Shown here: piece after piece, positions 1 through 11,307 of the stretch | Position numbering within the stretch: the first letter of the stretch is position 1 | How the letters are laid out: each line of letters starts with the position of its first letter | Origin: Isoetes taiwanensis | Lineage: Eukaryota; Streptophyta; Lycopodiopsida; Isoetales; Isoetaceae | Reading direction: 5' to 3' | Assembly (NCBI GenBank): GCA_021234155.1 | Contig: JAJEKV010000051.1 | Location: forward strand, 1,426,754 to 1,490,753 | DNA: 64,000 bases | Translations under genes and position numbers: made by a program | The notes under the pieces: model-generated | The model's database searches: none | The model's input: only the letters and a program-made list of their open reading frames with translations | Told to the model about the DNA's origin: nothing

Positions 1-294
1 ACAGAAGCAAGGAATTCATCTCTCAACTCAAGAACCATACATAATTCTGAAGGTGCAGCATTTGAATTGGGCGGGGAAATTCCAATTCGAATTGGAGATT
101 GCAAACTAAAATTTCGGGATCGATGACTTGGCCAAAAATAGCAGGAATGATGGATCTTGAGAGCTCAAGGCTGGATATGGCGGGTGAAGTGCTTGACGAA
201 ACGTGAAGGGCCGTCGAAAAAATTTGATGACGGGTATCAGCACCTTACCAGCACCAATGTCACGACATGATTTTTTGAGTAGGTAAAAAAAAGG

Positions 295-400
295 CACCCT
301 AATACACTGTTCCCAAAGTGTGTTCTTACAGAATTCTATACCAAGATACTTGTAGCTATCTACAACTTCAACTTCGTGGCTATCATAGTGCATAGTGGGA
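295..400 (-). mobile_element. LINE reverse-transcriptase fragment
   Basis: The minus-strand translation contains VVDSYKYLGIEF, the segment downstream of the RT catalytic motifs that also occurs in the LINEs at 14.9 kb (HSYKYLGIEVANN) and 44.45 kb (QSYKYLGIEFSTT). Only about 35 residues are recognisable. The rest of that reading frame, down to position 106, shows no LINE similarity. It is a scrap of the same non-L1 LINE clade, broken at both ends, and no tail or target duplication is visible. Confidence 0.6.
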
Positions 401-420
401 ACATTGTGATGAGAAGATTG

Positions 421-1269
421 AATATGCTACCAGAATATGTTTTGATTTTAGTTTTCCCCTCAAAAAATTACACTGCTATAACTTCAACGTTTATTTATCC
501 TTCTCTGTCCATCAACCTATTTTAAGAAGGCTCGTTGCCAATATAACCTAACAGAATGCTATGTAGCTAAATATATTATTCTTAATCTGCAATATATGCA
601 TGTTCGATCATACAGATCTACCTATTCAAATAGTTTTTGTTAAAAACAACATGAGCTTCTATAACAGGCATTTAATAAGCTGCAATAAAAATTGGTTGCA
701 GTTTGAGTCGAAATCCATATCTCCATCATCTTGGGTTATATGAATGCCTTTTGCAGAGCATAATTGGATTCAGGGCACTGTCGTCTGAAACCTCTACCGT
801 ATTAAACTTTGCCCTAAGTTTTAAGGATAAACCGTGCAGAAAGAATACCATGATGGAAAATATTTCGCCCATGTCCATAACTTGTCACTGTTAAGCTTGA
901 TCAGGAGTCTATGAAATTAAAGAATCCGTTGCGGCACAACAATCCGCCTCAATCGGCTGCAGAGAAGGGTTTTTTTTGAGAAATCGGCTACTGAAAAAGG
1001 TTTGTTGAAAGAATGCGACCATTATCGGCCATTTGGGAGAAAACATTGCCCAGTAAAATTGAATGCTAACAGATCATACCTTGTATTTTGTAGTTGCAGA
1101 TTTAGTCTCATACCTTGTATTTTGTATTTGCAAACTTGGTTTGCCTTTTTCCATGCTATACAGGTTAAATGCAAATTGAAAATCATACCATTGTATTAAG
1201 TATTTGCGATTTTAGTCCAACCTTTTCCGTGATATACACCATACATAAAGGTCCATAACTTTTATCCAC
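421..1269. repeat. Tandem duplication, left copy, part 1
   Basis: This segment matches 12602-13463 almost base for base with small indels. It includes a shared open frame at 703-894 (+), paired with 12897-13088. Read on the minus strand, the same stretch holds an open run ending in LCKRHSYNPR or LCKRHPYNPR in the two copies, so a decayed exon is possible. The duplication resumes at 6357 after the inserted 5.1-kb TIR element. No known protein was recognised. Confidence 0.85.
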
Positions 1270-1308
1270 ATCAAAAATGATGCCCACATCCTCCTTAAAA
1301 TACCCCCT
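1270..1308 (+). repeat. Left terminal inverted repeat of the 5.1-kb element
   Basis: About 38 bp that pairs with 6318-6356 with roughly three mismatches or indels. It begins ATCAAAAA and includes GATGCCCA and CCTCCTTAAAAT. Confidence 0.8.
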
Positions 1309-1990
1309 TTTGGAAATGGGGGATTGACGAGCAAAGGATAATTTTTTGAGGAGAAGAGGATTTTAGTTCTATGTTAGGGGGTACTGAGGGAGTAATAGGG
1401 GGATTGCAATCTATAACATGGGGATTTTCTATAAAAAATGAAGAATGGAGGATGAGGAGAAATGGGGTAGTCAGGGGTACTAGGGGTAATGATGGAGTAA
1501 TAAGGGGATTGCAATTTAGAACATGGGGATTCCTTAAAAAAAATGAAGAATGGGGGATGAGAAGAAACGGGGTAGTTAGGGTTAGTAGGGGTAATGAGGG
1601 AGTAATGGGGGATTGCAATTTAGAATGTGGGGATTTTCTGTAAGAGATGAAGAATGGGGGATGGGAGAAATGGGAAATCGGGCTACTCTTTTTTTAATGA
1701 AGGAGGAGTAATAGGAGGATTGCAATTTAGAATATGAGGATTTCTACTAAAAAAATGAAGAATGGGGGACGACGAGAAATGGGGTAGCCAGGGTTAGTAG
1801 GGGTAATGAGAGAGCAATGGAGGATTGCAATTTACAAAGGGGAATTGCAATTTAGAATGGGGGATAAGATTAGTAAGGGTAATGAGAGCCTAATGGGGGA
1901 ATTGCAATTTAGAATGGGGGGATGGGGAGAATGGAGATGAGGAGAAATGGGGATTCACATGAAAATGGAATGAAGGAAAGGGAGGATGAG
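1309..1990. repeat. Left subterminal G-rich degenerate tandem array
   Basis: Repeated blocks of roughly 110-130 bp contain GGGGATTGCAATTTAGAA, GAAGAATGGGGGATGAGGAG and GGGGTAGTCAGGG variants. The open frames here on both strands are by-products of the repeats. The array is the counterpart of the right-hand array at 5590-6310 and is typical of long TIR transposons with subterminal repeats. Confidence 0.75.
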
Positions 1991-2130
1991 GATTATATTT
2001 AAGTTAATATTTCAGTGATTCTTGCTTTAGAAAGTGGATGTTGCTTTAGATTGCCAATTTGAGAACACCACTAATATAACTAATAACATTTAAACCTTTG
2101 CAGTAATCTTATTAATACTTATTATACTAG

Positions 2131-2988
2131 TCAAAAGATTACATGTTGGTCTGTAAGTGGTTGAATTAGCTCATACCCTAGAATCTTTGTATCATCGTAT
2201 GGCACATGGATGAACTTTTGAACTAGAGAGTTAATAAACCTGGTCTTTCCAAAGGCTATATCTAAGGAAAGGATCCATGCCTCTGTAAATGGATCTTTGT
2301 TACCTCGATAGAAGTAGTTTGCCTTGTAGTAACTCTTTAGCTCTCCAACAGATTCATGAACAAAGATTGTTGATATATTACCCTTGGGCTCTATATGGTT
2401 TTCCTCACTTAACTCTTGTGATGACACATAGTCTCCTTCTTTATAGATTGTTCCACAAAAAAGAACCTTCTTAAACTTCTAACTTTGCCTCTTCATAAGT
2501 GTTTGATCATGTAAACCATTCAGCTCCATCACACCAGTCAAGTCTATAATCACCCCTTTTTGCTCACTCCTGGCTGATCCTATAGCTATGCCCTTCTTGG
2601 TAATGGCCTTCTTGCAGCCACAATGATTTGGAAGGTATTCTAACTTATCCATAATGCTTTTAGCTACTTCTACTGATGGCACTCGAATAATTCCTTTCCT
2701 ATGGTCTCGAATGCCAACTGGTAGCCAAATGTACTTATGTACCTCTTTCAAAGTGTACTCAGCAGGATTGCCTTCTTCGGCTTTAAGGAAAGTTGTGGTG
2801 AAAAGGTAACGCGCATGATACCTCATATAGGTAAGTTCAACTTCCAAGTTGTTGGTCTTCACTTGCTTATGGATCTTCACATCTCGCTCTTGAGGGAAAC
2901 ACCAGATGCCACATCCACTAACGTTTGTGAGTGAAAGTTTGCAATATTTACAGACATGATATTTCCATACAAGGGGAGCACCAAGCAA
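2131..2988 (-). CDS. Unassigned protein in the 5.1-kb element, one in-frame stop
   Basis: Reads from 2988 down to 2131 in a single frame of about 285 codons, interrupted once by TAG at 2479-2481. The first part has a Cys cluster near residues 13-30 (CKYCKLSLTNVSGCGIWC), then a run ending SARSEQKGVIIDLTGVMEL. After the stop comes KVLFCGTIYKEGDYV followed by FIHVPYDDTKILGYEL, a pattern that loosely recalls BAH-type chromatin-reader folds; that resemblance is weak and unproven. It could be cargo captured by the transposon or an exon of the transposon's own gene. The TAG could be a true stop or lie in a short intron. It shares no similarity with anything else in the window. Confidence 0.45.
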
Positions 2989-3079
2989 GGTAACAGCTCA
3001 AGGGGCTAATATGGAGACGTGTGCAACTTTGAATCAAGGTAATAAAGATTAATGAAAAGGAAAAAAAACTATGAGAATA

Positions 3080-3262
3080 CCATCACGGTAAATGTCGGAC
3101 GCTGACATGTTATGCCCTGCCTTAAATGGCAAAAAATCCGCTAAGTCCACAAAAATGCCGTGTAATTTTTTTTGGGCGTGGCTATAACATGTCAAACACA
3201 CGGATATACCACGGATATGCCCGTGGCTATAACATGTCAGCGTCCGATATTTACTGCGCTCC
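3080..3262. mobile_element. Mutator-like MITE, copy 1
   Basis: A 183-bp element flanked by the 9-bp direct repeat ATGAGAATA (3071-3079 and 3263-3271). Its ends are inverted: left TCGGACGCTGACATGTTAT, right ATAACATGTCAGCGTCCGA. A second copy with its own 9-bp duplication lies at 58875-59046. Nine-base duplications are diagnostic of Mutator-like elements. It has no coding capacity and is nested in the 5.1-kb element. Confidence 0.85.
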
Positions 3263-3329
3263 ATGAGAATATGGCAAAACGTTGCATTGCATGACGGCTT
3301 GACCCTAAACCGATCACGGCTAAGGGAAA

Positions 3330-4310
3330 GGTGTGCCGGATCAGCTCATAAGCCGGATCGATTCAACCAGCATGCAAGTAATGAAGTTCTTAGGGTTTGT
3401 GCCTTTGCCTGCACAGGAAAATGCGACCTTATTCTGTGGTAAAGCCTTGCTTGTTTGTCTGTTAGTGATGAAACAAAACAGGGCCCAGCTTTTTGATCTT
3501 GCAAGGAGGAAGATTCAGACCTGGCAATCCTATGCATGGTAGAAGCAGAATCTGCGGCACAGTCCATTAACTGTTTCTGGAAAGAATGATAAACACAGGA
3601 TGCAATATGATAGCAAGCTTCCGATCGGATGGAAGGATCCAATGTGGAGGCAAGATTCTAAAGCACAGCAACTCTAGCAGAATCTTCTGAACCTAAGGAG
3701 CAAACCAAGAACGGTGACGAGGAGATCAATGCTGTAGATCCAACTTAACCAGGTTCTTTGCTTGGGGTTTTTTGTGGAGCCTTGAACTCGTTTTTCAAGT
3801 TTGGTTTATTTGAGTTCACGTCTAGCTTAGAAAAACTATTGCAGCGTTAAAAACTTGCTTGAGTGCATGCAATTTATTTTGTACTCTTAAATTCGTTTGG
3901 TAAGTGTTATACACAAATAATCTGGGTCTTTTTGAAAACATGAGATTTGGCAGCTTACTATATAGGTTGTACAGGTGCATAGAAGTTAAAAAAGAAAGCA
4001 GAATAGGTGTTCGCCATTATACGAGATAACCTGTGACAGAGCATGGCAAATTTATTCATGAAGAATGCGGCTGCTTGCCGTATACGGCTGTCTAATGCCA
4101 TCTATGGCTGTCTGATGCTGGATCATGACTCTCAACTGAATTTCATCATGCCCTGTAAGCAAGTGGATTCACGCATTCTTATCTGGCAACGTGGTCCACG
4201 TAACTAATCTTGTACTTCAGTTAAATTTTCTTGTAAGATAGTCACAGATTAAGCTTTAATATTTGATAATACAAATATCATGCTTCAAGGCATGGTTGAA
4301 ATGAAGCTTG
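3330..4310. other. No recognisable gene
   Basis: Internal part of the 5.1-kb element. Short open frames exist on both strands (for example 3333-3542 on plus), but none shows motifs, and the overlapping frames argue against coding. Confidence 0.4.
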
Positions 4311-4319
4311 ATACAGATC

Positions 4320-4326
4320 TATAAAA
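4320..4326 (+). promoter_or_regulatory. Possible TATA box
   Basis: TATAAAA lies 34-40 bp upstream of the ATG at 4360, which opens the best candidate first exon in the 5.1-kb element. The short distance would leave a very short 5' leader. Confidence 0.3.
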
Positions 4327-4359
4327 ACAAGGGCATTGCTCATTGTTTTCCTTCGAGAC

Positions 4360-5239
4360 ATGAATAAATCAGGGAGGCCTGAGGGCGCCCACAGTAAGGG
4401 TCAAACTAGGCCTAAGCTTATTGAGTTACTTAGACGGGTCACAGTGGCTAATTCTGAGGAGGACGATTCTGATAATAATTCCATCCAGTTAAATCAGGTC
4501 CTATACTAATTTAGAATGCTGTAGTTGTTTATGCTAGTGGGGACTAATTTTATAAGCTATATATTCAATCGGTTATCTAGGCGTAAATTTGATGATAGAT
4601 TTAATTGCTTAAGTGGCCCTGGCATACGAATTGCTTTCTCAAATTATTGTGATGACATGCTTTTGTTGCTGCTTGGCTTTTTTGTATATGGCTTAGTTGT
4701 AGGCATCTTATAACATTGGTCTATGCATATGCTTCAAGCGTAAACATTTATTTACAACAGAAATTAATAAGGAGCAAGATTATGGCGGAAGTCGCAAAGA
4801 AGAACAGGCTTGAACACAACCGCCAGACTTAGGTATTTTTTCTCTGTCATTTCATGTATTATATGCAAGTTACTAATCAGGATTTATAAATCCAGAGCGA
4901 GAAGAGGACATTGCATCTTCTCAGGAAAGACATGCAGTCCTTGTTAACATGTTGGACATAAGGTAACATGCATACATTATATTGATATTTTAACATGTAT
5001 TGACATTTTCATTTTTCAGTGTCAAAGAAAAAGAAGGTGTTTGTATGTTTCTAATGAAGATCTCAACTGTCAATGAGATGTACACTCAAATTCCAAAATT
5101 TATGGCAGAACAAAACAGGTTCAGACAAAGGACTTTTAAAGGTATTCGAAACCTCAGTCAATTAGAGAAGCTAGATCTAGTAGTAAAGCACTTACTAGAG
5201 CAAAATTCTGAGTTGGCTGCCAAAAAAAATGCTCACCAA
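4360..5239 (+). CDS. Candidate spliced gene inside the 5.1-kb element
   Basis: An ATG at 4360 opens about 46 codons beginning MNKSGRPEGAHSKGQTRPK with an acidic end (ANSEEDDSDNN). Two further exon-like blocks have canonical borders: 4896-4962 (AG before, GTAACA after, reading REEDIASSQERHAVLVNML) and 5020-5239 (after a pyrimidine-rich TTTTTCAG). Joined at phase, the last two stay open and give a charged helical protein (SQLEKLDLVVKHLLEQNSEL). The block at 4783-4833 does not fit a consistent phase, so the model is incomplete. No domain is recognised. It could be a regulatory protein of the transposon or a captured host fragment. Confidence 0.3.
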
Positions 5240-5272
5240 GTGGGGTTTTGTGTATCTGATTTGTTTTTCGAT

Positions 5273-5322
5273 GTCAGCTCGTAGTTTTTTTTTTTTTTTT
5301 TTTTTTTTTTGTCAGCTCATAG
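5273..5322 (-). repeat. Tail-only retroinsertion footprint
   Basis: Twenty-six T residues (5285-5310) are bracketed by the direct repeats GTCAGCTCGTAG (5273-5284) and GTCAGCTCATAG (5311-5322). This is what a minus-strand retrotransposition event looks like when only the poly-A tail was copied. Confidence 0.55.
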
Positions 5323-5589
5323 TTGGCAGGCTATAAGGAATGACTAATGTACTGATCTAATGTACTGATCTTTGATCTCTTAATAGACTGATTTACTGAC
5401 TTGTTCTTTCTATATTCATGGTCTTGGTATTAAGAAATTGCATATAATTTTCAGTTTCTCTCTCTCTTTTTTTTTATGGAACATAATTTGTTTTATAAAA
5501 TCCACATCCAATTCCGTCCTATCTGCCTTCAAATCTACATCTTCATATGCTTTATTATCTGATCTAAGTAAACTACAAAATAAAACTAC

Positions 5590-6310
5590 AAAATATAAAA
5601 GGGGGATTGTTGAGAAAAGGGTATTAACTAAGTACCGGATATTAAATACAAGGTCACAAAAGGGGGATGGTTGAGAAGAGGGGGTATGAACGGAATAAGG
5701 GGATATTAAACACAAAATCACGAAAGGGGGGATTTTTGAGAAAAGGGTATTAACAGTATGGGATATTAAATTACAAGGTCACAAAAGGAGGATGGTTGAG
5801 AAGAGGAGTATGAACGGAATAAGGGGATATTAAACATAAAAGGAGTATGAACGGAAAAGGAGTATAAACATAAAAGGGGTATGGGCGGAATAAGGGGATA
5901 TTAAACATAAGGGAATATTAAACATAAAAGGAGGGGTATAAACAGAATAAGGGGTATGAACGGAATAAGGGTATATTAAACTACAAAATCACAAACGGGG
6001 ATTGTTCCTAGAAAGGGGTATGAAAACATAAAAGGAGGATGGTTGAGAAGAGGGGTATGAACGGAATAAGGGGTATGAACGGAATAAGGGTATATTAAAC
6101 TACAAAATCACAAAGGGGGATTGTTCCTAGAAAGGGGTATGAACATTATTTGTGAGAAAAGGGGTATGACCATTGCATATGGCAATGGGGGATATAAAAA
6201 AAATTCAAATAAGGGGATATTAATCTACAAAATCACAACGGGGGGATTGTGGCCAAATACCCCGTTTCTGAAAATCATGTCCATTCCACGAAAAAGGGGA
6301 TTTTAAGGGG
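5590..6310. repeat. Right subterminal tandem array of the 5.1-kb element
   Basis: Degenerate repeats of GGGGTATGAACGGAATAAGG, GGATATTAAAC and AAGGGGGATTGTT units. They mirror the left array in position and G-rich strand bias. No coding signal. Confidence 0.75.
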
Positions 6311-6317
6311 TTTTTTT

Positions 6318-6356
6318 ATGGGGGATTTTAAGGAGGATATGGGCATCGTTTTTGAT
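6318..6356 (-). repeat. Right terminal inverted repeat of the 5.1-kb element
   Basis: Inverted partner of 1270-1308, ending ...GGGCATCGTTTTTGAT. Confidence 0.8.
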
Positions 6357-6661
6357 ATGATCCGTGGTGTACTCCCATGATCTTGGGAGGTAACTTTTGC
6401 TCCCAAGCTTAGATAAGCTTAGACAAGCTGGCATCATTGTAAATACATCTAGTGCAATATCTCATAAACATTCCTAAGCTTAGGGAAGATGCCATTTGCA
6501 TAATATAGAAAATTTGCATAATATTTCTCTCTTATGGAATCTCTATGCAAAAGCAATGAACCATGATACCACGACCCTTCCCAATGCTCAATTTTCAAAA
6601 TACTCCCCTAGCATAGGGAACTGGAGCATGCTTAAGCATAGGGGAGAGGGGGCATGCTTCA
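6357..6661. repeat. Tandem duplication, left copy, part 2
   Basis: Matches about 13455-13761. It resumes the duplication that the 5.1-kb element interrupts. On the minus strand the partner copy is open over 13507-13728, reading EYFEIEHWEGSWYHGSLRLH, so it may derive from an exon. The match ends at GGGCATGCTTCA in both copies. Confidence 0.85.
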
Positions 6662-6687
6662 ACATAATCATCATAATAAAAAAAACC

Positions 6688-7985
6688 CTACCACCAACCG
6701 TGGGATATGGGCATAACACCAATTTAGTTAACTGTAGACATGGGGATGGCTAATCCCCACTATCACGTTAGGGGTTATGCCACATCCCATATCATCCTAC
6801 CTAATTGGAATGAAATAGATAGTGTACAACCAACTGGCAGCCAAGCCAACTAGCAATGGAATTTTGTCCGGCCTACTGGCCAAACATTTTCCTTATTGTG
6901 CATAGTGTCCATCCAACTGGTAATGGACCTGTGTCAGGCCTAGTGATGAACATTTTCCTGTTGCACATTTTCCTTTTGTGCAGTAGCCCTGTATTTAGCC
7001 AAATATATAAAGAAGTAAATTGCATTTAGCCAAGTAGATAAAGAACTAGGCCAATTCCTTTTTTTTTTTTTTGAGGAACTAAGTCAATTCTATCCAAGCA
7101 ATCCAACATATTTATTTAAACTTAATAATTATACGATTTCAAAAATTTCGCTCCTGGGTAGTATCCTAGGAAAACATACCTTGCTCATGACAAACGTCAA
7201 TGGAGCATGCGGCAACACTAGATGTACCAATGAGAAGAAGTTCCTAAAAAAACCCCAACCCAAACTAGTAAACACTAGACCAGACATCTGCCTCGGTCAA
7301 TCCCTTGGCATTATTATCTTCCCATTACTAGAATGCGCCTTTCTAGCATGGTACCCCATATTCCATCCACATCAAAGAAACATTGGTCAGCTTAAGCCAT
7401 GAACTTTCTCACAATCTTTATCTTTGAAGCATGTTACATTTTAAATCCTTGGAATGTTAAAGCAATTGCCAAATAAGACATTTAATGCACAATATGCCTT
7501 TAGAAGTTGAAGCCATTATATTAGAGTGCAACAAAGTATTTATTACACAAGTTTATAATGTATGCAATCTGCCTTTTTTTATTTTAAATGCACAGCCATG
7601 TTCGTAATGTTAAAAACAACCTTTTCAATTACTTTGCGCTTCATATTTAGCTATTAACCATCAAGCAGCCTTGTCTAAAAATTCATAAGGCTTACCACAG
7701 ATTTTAGAGTATAGCTCACTCATTTAGTGTACTTAAAACAGTTTAAGATCTATCCGGAGTAGCACAATGACTTGAATTAGCAAATCTTTGGCCTATTCTT
7801 CTTCAAGTTTTCCATACTCCTTCAAGCCAGAAAAAACTTTTGAAAGCATAAGACACAATGAGACGAGAGTCCAGTACCTGCAGCCATTTCAATACACGAT
7901 TAGCATGATGATGGTAAACATGCAAGGGCCAAAAGGTACATTGGGACTCTTAGTTTATCACTAATCACCCATTGTGCCTTTTGCC
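6688..7985 (-). pseudogene. Gene-family copy D: three exon-like modules
   Basis: Three modules occur in the same order as in copy A at 38.8-40.5 kb. Module X (7873-7985) ends in CTGCAG followed by GTAC. Module Y (about 7272-7365) keeps AKGLTEADV. Module Z (about 6688-6790) precedes a GTAGGGTTTTTTTT donor-like sequence. Reading frames are broken by stops, so this copy is not functional. The spacing (about 0.5 kb each) and strand agree with spliced minus-strand exons of an unrecognised gene. L1-a is inserted just upstream, at 8054. Confidence 0.55.
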
Positions 7986-8042
7986 CTCAGTTAATTTTAG
8001 CAAGAAAGAATATGAAGTAAGTAATATATGGCTACTGCCTTC

Positions 8043-8054
8043 AATGTTCACTAA
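8043..8054 (+). repeat. L1-a target site duplication, left
   Basis: AATGTTCACTAA here and again at 12505-12516, directly after the poly-A tail. The first two bases could belong to the tail, so the duplication is 10-12 bp. Confidence 0.9.
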
Positions 8055-8592
8055 GACCAATGGATAAGAGGGAGCGCCTAAAATCTTGAATCTTTTATCT
8101 TTTCCCTCTTTTTCGGTTTCAAACCTTTTCTTAGCAAAATTTCAGCTCCTTTCACCAAATTGAATCCACATTGCACGAGAATCTCAGAGAAATTTCTAGC
8201 TGCCCCTGCAGAGGGCTAGCTACTTTGAATTCTCCTCTTTCTCAGCTTTCTCTGGACACCAAAATCTTTGCAATTATCAACAAGGTGCAAGATTTACCTG
8301 TGGTTTCCTTTGTGGCTCCCCATCCGAACTGTGGAATTCTATTATAACTAATCAGTGGTTTCCAGATCATCTATTTCATCAAGAATACTCTATCATTCTG
8401 AGGTGTACAGAATTTGAAGTTCAAATGCTCAATTCTTGGCTTGAGGAATTTACTGGAAGCAGTAAACTTCGGCAGAATTTTGGTATTCCAATCTCTCAAA
8501 TTTGTTAGATAGCTTCTCTGCTTTCTTTCCTTCATAATTATAGCCTTTCTTGTCCTCCTTGTTGTTTTCTCCTGTGCTTTTTTCAATCTTTA

Positions 8593-11247
8593 ATGGCTCT
8601 GGCTGAAAATTCAAAAAAAGGAAAAAATATCTCTGCAAAAGCCCTAAACATTAGCCCCATTTTCTTTCTGCATCAGTTTATGCTCCTGCCTTCCAGTGAT
8701 CGAGCCGATCTTCTATCTCAGTTAAGTAAATTCCATAATCAACCCTCTTCCTTTATTAAATTTGGAGATTTCTCTAATCTTGATCTCAATCAAAAAGGGA
8801 TGTATCATCTTGATCGATCCACTCCGATTTGGGATAACATATGCAAAGATCCTGGCTACAATGGTGACCCAGTGCTTGACACAAATGGAGTGCCTATTCA
8901 AAATGGATCACAGAGACCTGTAGCGGAAATTTTCATAGACCAAGAGCTCGCCAACAGTTTAAATCAACTGAAAGCTCTGACACCTCCTTCTGTTCACCTA
9001 TTCAAAGGTATCAAACTACACTCTCCTGTGATTGCCTCTAGAATTCAAACTTCGCAAAACACTATTGTATTGTTTAGGGTTGATAAGGTCGGGCTTAAAT
9101 CTGAAAGGATGTGGGATCAGCTACTAAAACTTCATAAAGGAGTGGTTATAAATTCAATCTTTTGGCTAAACTTCCCATATATTATGTTTGAATGTGGCAA
9201 CTCTAGAATTGCCAACTTTTATCTCAAAACTGGTCGCCTTACCTGTGACACTTTCCAACTCTATTTTTTGAAATGGTGTCCCAACCTCTCTTTGCAAGAA
9301 TTTGAAAAATTATGCATTGCTTCCGTTCCAATGAGTGATCTCACTCCTATTTATTGGCATGAGGAATGTTTCTCAAATATATTTAATTCCATTGGTTCCT
9401 ATATTGCAACTGAATATTCTCCATACAAACCTCTTAAATGCTATGTCCAAATTGACTTTTCTAAGCCCCCTTCCTTTCATTGACTTCTTTGGATCTAAAG
9501 CTACTCTACAATTAAGTTGGATTGGTCTACCAATTTTTTGCCATAAATGCAATTCAAGGCATTTCTCTTGTTCCAACTGCTCGACCACTCTTGCTACATC
9601 TGAAAGTCTAGACATGGAAAAGGGAGTTAATTCTGATGATCTTCAGCAAAAGGGCACAAATCAGCAGGTTAAAAACATAGTGTTATCAGAGTATGCAAAA
9701 ATTGGATTTTTGGAATAACAACAGCAATTACAGAAGAATTCAAAAGAAGAAGAATATGGCTGCAGAGAAAAAGGCTATAAGGGATGATCTACCTCTTCTG
9801 CAAAGTCAACACTCAGAATATTTTTCCCTGGTAGAGCCTCCTGTCAAAATCATTGTTCTGAACAAAGGTAATATGGCTACAGTAAAAAAAAATACAGCAA
9901 ATAAGGAGAAAATCCAGCTGGAAACAGACAATCAACTCAATGTAGCCTCTCAAAGGCCTTACAGAATGGAACAGAATAGAAAACTATTAAAAGGGAAAGC
10001 ACCAATGGCTCTCAATTCCATTGGTTTAACAAAACCCTTAATTCTATTATGGAAACCAATAAAGATAATTATCTGCAAAATATAGCAGGAATGAAGCACA
10101 ACAAAGGAATTGTTATACACGCAGTTCCTAAACCTCTTGCAGAAGATACATCGCAGTAAATTGGGAAATATGACTTGAATGACAAAAATTTCTCCAAAAC
10201 ACCAATTATAGGGATTGAGATTCCATTAATTAATGGTTTGAAAAGTTCAGAAGGAGGCCTGGATTCTGATATGCCAGTTGCCTTACAAATGTACAAGTCT
10301 CCTGGAGTTCCCTCCTCCAGCACAAGTTCTACCTTCAGCAACAAATCAATATGTCCACACCAGCACGTCCACAAATAGTCCCTCAAAGGTTCTGTTCTAA
10401 TAGCTTTAATATTCTAACTGACTTATCTGAGGAATTTTGTGCAGACACAATGGAGCCAATTGCCTCTGTCCCCTCTTCCCTCATTTCACCTAATACAATT
10501 ATCAATCATACATCTGACCTCATTGACTTTTCCCCAGAAATTAATTGCCAACCATCAATCTCCAGGCATTGCAATCCAGATGCTGAGCTTCAAGAAGAGC
10601 TTAATTTAAAAGATATGGTTGTTCACGGTTCAGAGGACAGACTTAATAATATGATCCACAGCAACTCAGGGCAGAAAGATCTTATTGAGAATGATGGTAT
10701 GATCAAAGGAAAAATAAGATATCCAGGAACAGCTATGGTCTCAACTAATGAAACAAGATGTACCAATTCAGATCAAATGGATAAAGGCATAATCAATTGC
10801 AGTTTAGGAATAATGGATGACATCATTGGCACACATACAGATCTGGTTCCATTGACTCAGGAGATGCAAGCTCATGTAAATCAGGAAATACTTGTAAACA
10901 CTGAAGATATGGAGCAACTCATTTCCAGGCAAGTCTTAAACTCTCCCAACTCAGATAATTTGATGTCTAATTCTTCTTTAAATCATGATTGTTGTAATTC
11001 TAATTCTTGGAATTGCTTTCATTCCATAGAAACATTTAATCATGATAAGGAAAATTCCAATCAAAATAGTCTTATTGACACCAACTGGGAAAATGACTCA
11101 TATCTGCATAAGCCTTCTGATAAAGATGAGGGGAAAAATAATAAGACCCTGATTGAGAAATCTAAAGGGAAAAAAAGAAAATTAACCTCCAAGAAAGGGC
11201 ATGCTTCATTTGGAACCCTTACTGCTAACTACCAGACAAAAAGCTAA
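8593..11247 (+). pseudogene. L1-a ORF1 protein (nucleic-acid binding), broken
   Basis: The first 296 codons (8593-9483) match the N-terminal half of L1-b ORF1: both share the order IPxWDNI, FKGIKL or FTKGIKL, SMHWLHFPFFM or SIFWLNFPYIM, then LTPIYWHEECF. This is the DUF4283-like region of plant L1 ORF1 proteins. A frame change near 9480 continues into the zinc knuckle (CHKCNSRHFSCSNC, about 9540-9580). Further frames at 9693-10085 and 10351-11247 hold a long Asn/Ser-rich, basic tail ending in KKRKLTSKKGHASF. At least three frame changes separate the pieces, so no complete protein is made. ORF1 would bind the element's RNA. Confidence 0.85.
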
Positions 11248-11307
11248 TAGAAGATTGAGAAATCATTAAAGCAATATTCTGTTCTTAAAGGTCAATTTGC
11301 TTTTTCC

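Larger units (their letters stand above)
1270..6356. mobile_element. 5.1-kb TIR DNA transposon, probably Mutator-like
   Basis: The ends are inverted copies of each other. Position 1270 onward reads ATCAAAAATGATGCCCAC, and the reverse complement from 6356 reads ATCAAAAACGATGCCCAT; similarity continues for about 38 bp through CCTCCTTAAAAT. The duplicated copy at about 13455-13465 runs straight across the insertion point and so acts as an empty site. The flanks TTTATCCAC (1261-1269) and ATGATCCGT (6357-6365) could be a diverged 9-bp target duplication, which is why a Mutator-like family is suggested. The element contains G-rich subterminal arrays, an unassigned minus-strand reading frame (2131-2988), a possible spliced plus-strand gene (4360-5239) and a nested MITE (3080-3262). 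No DDE transposase was recognised. Confidence 0.75.

Noticed and set aside
1295-1643. Overlapping open frames on both strands
   Set aside because: They lie in the G-rich subterminal tandem array and change with the repeat unit; no codon constraint.
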